A stretch of DNA of 64,000 nt, from the NCBI GenBank assembly GCA_963789275.1, contig CAWBKF010000021.1, positions 62,001 through 126,000 on the forward strand. The letters run 5' to 3'. Source of the DNA: DAHUYF01 sp963789275. Its GTDB lineage: Bacteria; Pseudomonadota; Alphaproteobacteria; ATCC43930; CGMCC-115725. The notes under the pieces are model-generated. The model was given only the letters and a program-made list of their open reading frames with translations. It did not search any database and was not told where the DNA came from. This document shows positions 56,917-64,000 of this stretch, in pieces. Position 1 is the first letter of the stretch. Each line of letters begins with the position of its first letter. The position numbers and the translations under genes were made by a program.

Positions 56917-59900
56917 ATGAGCTTCGCCGACGAGTTCCGCGCCAACGCCGCCCGGCTCCAGGCCGCCGGGCTCTACGACCCCGCCGAGGAGCACGATGCC
57001 TGCGGCGTGGGCTTCGTCGCGACGCTTGACGGCAAGCCGCGCCGCGCCGTCGTCGCGGCGGCGATCAGCGCGCTCAAGGCGTTGTGGCATCGCGGCGCTG
57101 TCGATGCCGACGGCAAGACCGGCGACGGCGCCGGCATCCATGTCGAGATCCCGCAGGATTTCTTCCGCGAGCATATCCGCCATGCCGGTCTCGAGCCCGG
57201 CCCCGGCCGCCTCGCCGTCGGCACCGTCTTCCTGCCGCGCACCGATCTCGACGGGCAGGAGCGCTGCCGCTCGATCGTCGAGGCCGAGATCCTCAACGCC
57301 GGCTACGCCGTCTATGGCTGGCGCCAGGTGCCGATCAACATCGACATCATCGGCGAGAAGGCGAACGCGACGCGTCCCGAGATCGAGCAGATCATGGTCG
57401 CCAACACGCGCGGCACCGGCAGCGATCGCTTCGAGCTCGACCTCTACATCATCCGCCGCCGCATCGAGAAGCGGGTCATCGCCGACCAGATCCGCGATTT
57501 CTACATCTGCTCGCTGTCCTGCCGCTCGATCATCTACAAGGGCATGTTCCTGGCGGAGCAGCTCACCGCCTTCTATCCCGACCTCCTGGACGAGCGTTTC
57601 GTCTCGCGCTTTGCGATCTATCATCAGCGCTATTCCACCAACACCTTCCCGACCTGGCAGCTGGCGCAGCCGTTCCGCATCCTCGCCCATAACGGCGAGA
57701 TCAACACGCTGCGCGGCAACATCAACTGGATGAAGAGCCACGAGACGCGGCTGGCCAGCGAGGTGTTCGGCGAGGCGATCGACGAGGTAAAGCCGGTGAT
57801 CCAATCCGGCGGCTCCGACAGCGCCGCGCTCGATGCGGTGTTCGAGCTCCTGGTGCGCGGCGGCCGCATGCTGGCGATGGCCAAGGCGATGATGGTGCCC
57901 GAAGCCTGGTCCGAGAGCGCGCTGATGCCGCAGGCGCATCGCGACATGTACAGCTATTGCAACTCGGTGATGGAGCCCTGGGACGGCCCCGCCGCGCTGG
58001 CGCTTACCGACGGGCGCTGGGTGTTGGGCGGACATGGACCGCAACGGCCTCAGGCCGATGCGCTACGCCATCACCGCCGACGGCCTCATCGTCGCCGGCT
58101 CCGAATCCGGCATGGTGCGGCTCGACGAGACCGAGATCGTCGAGAAGGGCCGGCTCGGCCCCGGCCAGATGATCGGCGTCGATCTCGCCGCGGGCCGGCT
58201 CTATCGCGACCACGAGATCAAGGATCTGCTGGCGGCGATGCGGCCCTATTCGGATTGGGTGAAGAACATCACGCCGCTCGACAGCCTGATCCGGCCCGCC
58301 GAGGGCGAGCGCGCGGAGCTCACGCGCGACGAGCTGCGCCGGCGCCAGATCGCCGCCGGCTGGAGCATGGAGGAGCTCGAGCTCATCCTCCAGCCGATGG
58401 CGGAGGAGGGCAAGGAGGCGATCGGCTCGATGGGCGACGACACGCCCCTGGCCGTGCTCTCCGAGCAGCATCGCGGGCTGCACCATTTCTTCCGGCAGAA
58501 TTTCAGCCAGGTCACCAACCCGCCGATCGACAGCTTGCGCGAGCGCCGCGTGATGACCCTGAAGACGCGGCTCGGCAATCTCGGCAACATCCTCGACGAG
58601 GATGCGAGCCAATGCCGGCTGCTGCAGCTCGACAGCCCCGTGCTGTCGACCGCCGAGTTCGCGGCGATGCGGGCCTATATGGGCGACACCGCGGTCGAGA
58701 TCGACTGCACCTTCGATGCCGCGGGCGGCGAAAGCGCGCTGCGCGACGCGCTCGCCCGCATCCGGCAGGAGGCCGAGGATGCCGGTGCGCGGCGGCTGCA
58801 CCCATGTCGTGCTCAGCGACGCCGGCGTCTCGGCCGAGCGCGCGGCGATCCCGATGATCCTCGCCACCGGCGCAGTGCATTCCCATCTGGTGCGCCAGCA
58901 GTTGCGCACCTTCACCTCGCTCAATGTGCGCTCGGGCGAGTGCCTCGATGTGCACTACTGCGCCGTGCTGATCGGCGTCGGCGCCACCACGGTCAATGCC
59001 TGGCTCGCTCAGGAGACCATCGCCGACCGCCATCGCCGCGGCCTGCTTTCCCGCCGGGACTCGACGCTCGAGCAGGCGGTTACCCGCTACAAGCGCGCGA
59101 TGAGCGACGGCCTGCTCAAGATCATGTCGAAGATGGGCATCGCCGTCATTTCCTCCTATCGCGGCGCCTATAATTTCGAGGCTGTGGGGCTGTCGCGCAC
59201 GCTGGTCGCCGAATTCTTCCCCGGCATGACCTCGCGCATCTCCGGTATCGGCCTTGCGGGCATCCAGCTCAAATCGCTCGAGGCGCATCGCCGCGGCTAT
59301 AACGAGGATGTGGTGGCGCTGCCGGTCGGCGGCTTCTACCGCTACCGCCGCGGTGGCGAGCAGCATGCCTTCGAAGCCAATCTCATCCATGTGCTGCAGA
59401 GCGCGGTCGGCAGCGATTCCTATGGCACCTATCGCCGCTACGCCGAGGGCCTGCGCAGGCTGCCGCCGATCCATCTGCGCGACCTGCTCGACTTCAAGCC
59501 GAAGCTGCGCGCCGATCTCGGTCGACGAGGTCGAATCCATCACCGAGATCAGGAAGCGCCTGGTGGCGCCGGGCATCTCCTTGGGCGCGCTCGGCCCCGA
59601 GGCGCATGAGACGCTCTCCATCGCGATGAACCGCATCGGCGCGAAATCCGACAGCGGCGAGGGCGGCGAGGATTCCGCGCGCTACCGCCCGCGCGCCAAC
59701 GGCGACAACGCCTCCTCCGCCATCAAGCAGATCGCCTCGGCGCGCTTCGGCGTCACCGCCGAGTACCTCAACAATTGCCGCGAGATCGAGATCAAGATCG
59801 CGCAAGGCGCCAAGCCCGGCGAAGGCGGCCAGCTCCCCGGCTTCAAGGTGACGGAGATGCTGGCGCGGCTGCGCCATTCCACGCCCGGTGTCACCCTGGT

Positions 59901-61452
59901 CTCGCCGCCGCCGCATCACGACATCTATTCGATCGAGGATCTGGCGCAGCTCATCTACGATCTGAAGCAGATCAACCCGGAGGCGCGGGTTTGCGTCAAG
60001 CTGGTGGCGCGCTCCGGCATCGGCACGGTCGCCGCCGGCGTCGCCAAGGCCAAGGCCGACGTCATCCTCGTCTCCGGCCATAGCGGCGGCACCGGCGCCA
60101 GCCCGCAATCCTCGATCAAGCATGCCGGCGTGCCCTGGGAGATGGGGCTTTCCGAGGTGCATCAGGTGCTGGTGCTGAACCGGCTGCGCCATCGCATCCG
60201 CCTGCGCGTCGATGGCGGCATCAAGACCGGCCGCGACGTCGTCATCGCCGCCATGCTCGGCGCCGAGGAATACGGCCTCGGCACCGCCTCGCTCGTCGCC
60301 ATGGGCTGCATCCTGGTGCGGCAATGCCATTCCAATACCTGCCCGGTGGGCATCTGCACCCAGGATCCGAAGCTGCGCGAGAAATTCGCCGGCACGCCGG
60401 AGAAAGTCGTCAACCTCTTCAGCTTCGTCGCCGAGGAGGTGCGCGAGATCCTGGCCTCGCTCGGCGCCAGGAACCTCACCGAGGTCATCGGCCGCACCGA
60501 TCTCCTGGCGCAGGTCAATCGCGGCAGCGCACATCTCGACGATCTCGATTTGAACCCGATCCTGGCGCAGGCCGATCCCGGCGAATATCCGCGCTATTGC
60601 ACGCTGCAGGGCCGCAACGAGGTGCCCGACACGCTCGACGCGCAGATGATCAAGGATGCCGAGGCGCTGTTCGAGGTCGGCGAGAAGATGCAGTTGACCT
60701 ACAGCGTGCGCAACACGCAGCGCGCCGTCGGCACGCGGCTCTCCTCGAAGATCACCCGCCGCTTCGGCATGACCGGACTGCAGGAGGGCCACGTCACCGT
60801 GCGCCTCAGGGGCTCGGCCGGCCAGTCGCTCGGCGCTTTTGCCGTGCAGGGACTGAAGCTCGAAGTGTTCGGCGACGCCAACGACTATGTGGGGAAGGGG
60901 CTCTCGGGCGGCACCATCACGGTCCGGCCGATGGTGTCGAGCCCGCTGGTGGCGCATCAGAACACGGTGATCGGCAACACCGTGCTCTATGGCGCCACGG
61001 CCGGCAAGCTCTTCGCCGCCGGCCAGGCCGGCGAGCGCTTCGCCGTGCGCAATTCCGGCGCGCGCGTCGTCGTCGAGGGCTGCGGCTCCAATGGCTGCGA
61101 GTACATGACCGGCGGTGTCGCGGTGATCCTCGGCAAGGTCGGCGACAATTTCGCCGCCGGCATGACCGGCGGCATGGCCTTCGTCTACGACGGCGAGGAG
61201 CAGTTCCCTTACCGCGTCAACGGCGACAGCGTGATCTGGCAGCGCATCGCCACGCCGCACTGGCACGGCGTGCTGCGCGATCTCGTCGAGGAGCATGCGC
61301 GCGAGACGCAATCGCGCTTCGCCGAGCAGCTGCTGCTCGATTGGGAGCGCGAGCGCGAGCGCTTCTGGCAGGTCGTGCCCAAGGAGATGCTGACCCGGCT
61401 GCCCGAGCCGCTGACGCTGCCCGCTGCCAAGGCAGCAGCCGGAGATGATTAG
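56917..61452 (+). CDS. gltB: Glutamate synthase large subunit (three apparent frameshifts)
   Basis: 1,510 residues after removing one base near 58032, 58784 and 59506. The N-terminal nucleophile Cys29 follows a 28-residue propeptide (EEHDACGVGFVATLDG). After correction, DGRWVLGGMDRNGLRPMRY, GGCTHVVLSDAGVSAERAA and APISVDEVESITEIRKR are continuous. The FMN synthase domain has GGKTGRDV-like GGIKTGRDVVIAAMLGAEEY and the 3Fe-4S cysteines in CHSNTCPVGICTQD. The C-terminal beta-helix (VVVEGCGSNGCEYMTGGVAV) is complete. The ATG is six bases after the strong site GAGGGC. Essential for ammonia assimilation in many bacteria; an artefact is far likelier than real loss. Confidence 0.93.
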
Positions 61453-61484
61453 ATGGAGGACGCACTGCCGCTCGTGCAGCGACA

Positions 61485-61937
61485 CTAAGTCTTTTCGCAC
61501 CGTCCCTGGTACGCCTCGACCGCTTGGCGCAGCGCCACCGGCAACGCCATCGAGGTGCCGGTGTCGAGCGAGATCATGGCGGTGACGATGCGGGCGCGCA
61601 GGCGCTCATGGCCCGCGAGATGGCCGATGATGAGGAAGCCCAGCGAGGAGCGGCCGAGCCGCTCGATCAGCAAGGTCAGCTCGAGCTGCTCGCCCATCCG
61701 GCTCGGCGCTTTGAAGTCGCATTCGGCATGGACGATGGGAAAGCCTTGACGGCCGCCGAGCAGCAGCTTCGCATAGTCGACGCCGAGCTCGTCGCCGTAC
61801 CAATCCTCGATCAGCGCGTTGAACATGTCGAAGTAATGCGGAAAGTAGACGATCCCCGCCGGGTCGGAATGCGAGAAGCGGATCGGTACCTTGCGCGTGA
61901 AGGCGCCGGCAGGCGGCAGGAAGGCGTCGTCGCTCAC
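61485..61937 (-). CDS. Acyl-CoA thioesterase, 4-hydroxybenzoyl-CoA type
   Basis: 150 residues from the GTG at 61935-61937, which overlaps the pobA stop (GTGA). It contains VPIRFSHSDPAGIVYFPHYF, the hotdog-fold active-site motif in which the Asp is the nucleophile or base of 4-hydroxybenzoyl-CoA thioesterases. Coupling to 4-hydroxybenzoate hydroxylase makes hydrolysis of 4-hydroxybenzoyl-CoA to 4-hydroxybenzoate the most likely role. The frame is open upstream into pobA, but only because of overlap. Confidence 0.85.
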   Translation of the reverse strand: MSDDAFLPPAGAFTRKVPIRFSHSDPAGIVYFPHYFDMFNALIEDWYGDELGVDYAKLLLGGRQGFPIVHAECDFKAPSRMGEQLELTLLIERLGRSSLGFLIIGHLAGHERLRARIVTAMISLDTGTSMALPVALRQAVEAYQGRCEKT

Positions 61938-63115
61938 GCGGAGTCCATGGGCAGGCCGACATAGTTCTCTGCCAGCGCCGTGGACGCGGCGCTGGAGCTC
62001 GTGACGTAATCGAGCTCGGCAAGCTGGAGGCGATGCTGGAAGGGGTCGCTGCCGGGAAAGCGGTGCAGCATCGAGGTCATCCACCAGGAGAAGCGCTGCG
62101 CCTTCCAGATGCGCCTGAGGCAGGTCTCGGAATAGCGCTCCAGCAGATCGCCGCGCCCGCTGCGGTAGAAGGCGACCAGGGCCGCCGACAGCACCCGCAC
62201 ATCGGCGACGGCGAGGTTCAGGCCCTTGGCGCCGGTCGGCGGCACGATATGCGCGCTGTCGCCGGCGAGGAACAGCCGGCCATATTGCATCGGCTCGACG
62301 ATGAAGCTACGCATGCCGATGACACCCTTCTGGATGATCGGCCCCTCGATGAGCTTCCAGCCGGCGCCGGTGGCGAGCCGCGTCTGCAGCTCCGCCCAGA
62401 TGCGGTCGTCGGACCAGTCGGCGACGTCCTCCTTGGGATCGCATTGGAAGTAGAGGCGCTGGATCGCGCGCGAGCGCGTGCTGACCAGGGTGAAGCCGCG
62501 ATCATGCAGGTTGTAGATCAGCTCTTCGCTGGAGGGCGGCGCCTGGGCGAGGATGCCGAACCAGCCGAAGGGATAGATCCGCTCATAGGTGGTGAGCGCG
62601 CGGCGCGGCACGGTCGGCCGGCAGATCCCCTGCGAGCCGTCGCAGCCGGCGATGAAGTCGCAGGCGAGCTCCGTCAGCACGCCGTCCTTGCGGAAGCGGA
62701 TCTTCGGCGCCGCGCTCTTGAGGTCGAGCACGCTCACATCCTCGACCGAGAAATGGATGGCGCCGCCGGCATCGAGGCGGGCCTTGACCAGGTCCTTGAT
62801 GACCTCGTGCTGGGCGTAGACGGTGATCGCCTTGCCGCCGGTGAGCGCGGTGAGGTCGATGCGGTGGCCGCGACCGCCGAAGCGCAGCTCGATGCCGTGA
62901 TGGCGGAAGCCCTCGCGCTGCATGCGCTCGCCGAGGCCGGTCTCGGACAGCAGGTCGACCGTGCCCTGTTCCAGCACCCCGGCCCGGATGGTCGCCTCGA
63001 TCGCCTCGCGGCTGCGCGCCTCCAGAACGACGCTGTCGATGCCCTGGAGATGCAGCAGATGCGACAGCAGCAGCCCCGCCGGTCCCGCGCCGACAATCCC
63101 CACCTGCGTCCGCAT
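61934..63115 (-). CDS. pobA: 4-hydroxybenzoate 3-monooxygenase
   Basis: 393-residue flavoprotein hydroxylase that makes protocatechuate. FAD motif TQVGIVGAGPAGLLLSHLLH at the N-terminus, ATIRAGVLEQGTVDLL, DFIAGCDGSQGICRPTVP (DG motif), and GDSAHIVPPTGAKGLNLAVA (second FAD motif), with RRIWKAQRFSWWMTSMLHRF near the C-terminus. This set is specific to PobA. The ATG at 63113-63115 is preferred over upstream starts. No pcaQ/pobR regulator is adjacent. Confidence 0.93.
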   Translation of the reverse strand: MRTQVGIVGAGPAGLLLSHLLHLQGIDSVVLEARSREAIEATIRAGVLEQGTVDLLSETGLGERMQREGFRHHGIELRFGGRGHRIDLTALTGGKAITVYAQHEVIKDLVKARLDAGGAIHFSVEDVSVLDLKSAAPKIRFRKDGVLTELACDFIAGCDGSQGICRPTVPRRALTTYERIYPFGWFGILAQAPPSSEELIYNLHDRGFTLVSTRSRAIQRLYFQCDPKEDVADWSDDRIWAELQTRLATGAGWKLIEGPIIQKGVIGMRSFIVEPMQYGRLFLAGDSAHIVPPTGAKGLNLAVADVRVLSAALVAFYRSGRGDLLERYSETCLRRIWKAQRFSWWMTSMLHRFPGSDPFQHRLQLAELDYVTSSSAASTALAENYVGLPMDSA

Positions 63116-63180
63116 TCCGCGCCTCTCCGCCACCCTTGCCCGATCGCCGGCGCACGATAGCAGACGGTAGGCCGGAGAAA

Positions 63181-64000
63181 CTACACGGTCTCGCCCAGCA
63201 GCCCCGCGAGGGTGCGGCCGAGATCGGCGGCGCGGAACGGCTTGCCGAGGAAGGGAAAGTCGCCGGGCTGCGGCGCCTCGCCGCTGTTCTCGTTGTAGCC
63301 CGAGATCAGCAGCACCTTGAGCTCGGGCCGCAGCCGCTGCGCCTCGCGCGCCAGCTCGCGCCCGCTCATGCCGGAGGCCATCATGATATCGCTGAGCAAC
63401 AGGTCGAGCGGCTCGTCGCTGCGGATCACCTGCAGCGCCGCCGGCGCATCGCCGACCACCGTGGCGCGGTAGCCGAGCTCGCGCAGCACGTCGACCGTCA
63501 CCTGGCGCACATCCTCGTCATCCTCGACCAGCAGCACCGAGCCGCGCCCGCGCCGCGCCTCGACGGCGGGCCGCCCGGTTGCCTCGGCGCCGGTTTTGCC
63601 GCCAGTCACGCGTGGCAGATCGAGATGCACGGTGGTGCCGGCACCCCGCGCGCTGTCGATGCGCACGGTGCCGCCGGACTGGCGGGCGAAGCCATAGACC
63701 ATGGAGAGCCCGAGCCCGGTGCCTTTGCCGACGTCCTTGGTGGTGAAGAACGGCTCGAGCGCGCGGGCAAGGACCTCCGGCGCCATGCCGTGACCGGTGT
63801 CGCGGACGGTCATTTCGACGTAATCGCCCGGCGGCAGTTCCACGTCGCCGCCATCCGTGCGCCGCTGGTTGGCGAGCGCCAGGCTCACCTTGCCGCCCCC
63901 CGGCATGGCATCGCGCGCATTGACGACGAGGTTGAGCACCGTCGCTTCGAACTGGGCGGTGTCCACCGCGCACTCCCACAGAGTGCCGGGGACGACGACC
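63181..64000 (-). CDS. Hybrid sensor histidine kinase/response regulator, C-terminal part (truncated by window end)
   Basis: Partial at its 5' end: the frame is open to base 64000 and encodes an ATPase domain (NLVVNARDAMPGGG with the N-box Asn, RDTGHGMAPEVLARALEPFF, GLSMVYGFARQSGGTVRID). A fused receiver follows (VLLVEDDEDVRQVTVDVLRE, LDLLLSDIMMASGMSGRELA with the phosphoacceptor, ISGYNEN, FLGKPFR). No sensor region lies within the window. The receiver at the C-terminus suggests a phosphorelay. It runs in the same direction as pobA, 66 bases upstream of it. Confidence 0.88.
   Translation of the reverse strand, partial: VVVPGTLWECAVDTAQFEATVLNLVVNARDAMPGGGKVSLALANQRRTDGGDVELPPGDYVEMTVRDTGHGMAPEVLARALEPFFTTKDVGKGTGLGLSMVYGFARQSGGTVRIDSARGAGTTVHLDLPRVTGGKTGAEATGRPAVEARRGRGSVLLVEDDEDVRQVTVDVLRELGYRATVVGDAPAALQVIRSDEPLDLLLSDIMMASGMSGRELAREAQRLRPELKVLLISGYNENSGEAPQPGDFPFLGKPFRAADLGRTLAGLLGETV

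Noticed and set aside
58021..59520. Programmed +1 frameshifting in gltB, rpoN or lptA
   Set aside because: No slippery heptamer, stop-codon context or stem-loop is shared, the sites vary in sequence, and up to four would be needed in one gene. Sequencing insertions explain all cases.
59494..61500. 668-codon open frame antisense to gltB, and similar long antisense frames (for example 29844-32429 and 61-1665 minus)
   Set aside because: In DNA this GC-rich, antisense frames lack stop codons by composition. Their products are Arg/Gly/Asp/His-rich with no domain, and the sense genes are fully conserved.

Overview
The window is high-GC chromosomal DNA from an alphaproteobacterium. The evidence is the FYDLN-acid (TIGR02300) protein, DUF1150 next to Hsp20, the aroA-cmk-rpsA-ihfB and kdsD-lptC-lptA-lptB / rpoN-hpf-ptsN gene orders, an NDUFA9-like protein and IS1-type DNA of rhizobial/rhodospirillal flavour. 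I cannot place it below class level. Coding density is high, with many 4-base ATGA gene overlaps.

Layout. 1-5.0 kb: a complete branched-chain-amino-acid-type (HAAT) ABC importer (binding protein, two ATPases, two permeases) interrupted by a palindromic dispersed repeat. 5.0-12.9 kb: a CoA-ester catabolic island. A minus-strand operon (MmgE/PrpD, acyl-CoA dehydrogenase, CaiB) and a plus-strand operon (MaoC, MFS transporter, CaiB) flank a GntR/HutC-type regulator, and two matching palindromic operators sit at the two control points. 12.9-20.0 kb: minus-strand housekeeping genes (trpF, pyrF, ornithine cyclodeaminase-like, lapA-like, ihfB, rpsA, cmk, aroA). 20.1-25.3 kb: TIGR02300, tRNA-Ala, a YbhB-like protein, Hsp20 behind a sigma-32-like promoter, DUF1150, ptsN, hpf, rpoN.

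25.4-28.5 kb: a 3,139-bp IS1-like transposon with 20-bp terminal inverted repeats, a perfect 9-bp target duplication and three passenger genes. It lies just upstream of rpoN. 28.7-33.0 kb: an overlapping three-gene cluster encoding an ATP-grasp ligase, a group II PLP decarboxylase and a second PLP fold-type I enzyme, which I regard as a candidate undescribed biosynthetic system. 33.2-37.6 kb: a 5-oxoprolinase-like (pxpA/B/C) operon that also contains a biotin carrier and a biotin carboxylase. 37.7 kb: a Tat-exported beta-carbonic-anhydrase-like protein. 38.3-43.4 kb: lptB, lptA, lptC, kdsD, an orphan response regulator, rnd and tRNA-Leu. Together with rpoN-hpf-ptsN this looks like one ancestral lpt-rpoN block split by about 13 kb of plus-strand DNA.

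43.5-54.5 kb: an NDUFA9-like protein, a three-part RND efflux pump (OMF, MFP, HME-type RND), two small secreted proteins and a divergent LuxR-type response regulator / histidine kinase pair. 54.7-61.5 kb: glutamate synthase as gltD-GST-gltB. 61.5-63.1 kb: a hotdog thioesterase translationally coupled to pobA. 63.2 kb-end: the C-terminal part of a hybrid sensor kinase, cut by the window edge.

A sequence-wide oddity: eleven genes, including rpoN, lptA and gltB, are broken by 21 single-base frameshifts. All have the same sign (one extra base), and the gene lengths agree with this. I read these as insertion errors in the assembly rather than biology and annotate each gene over its full span.
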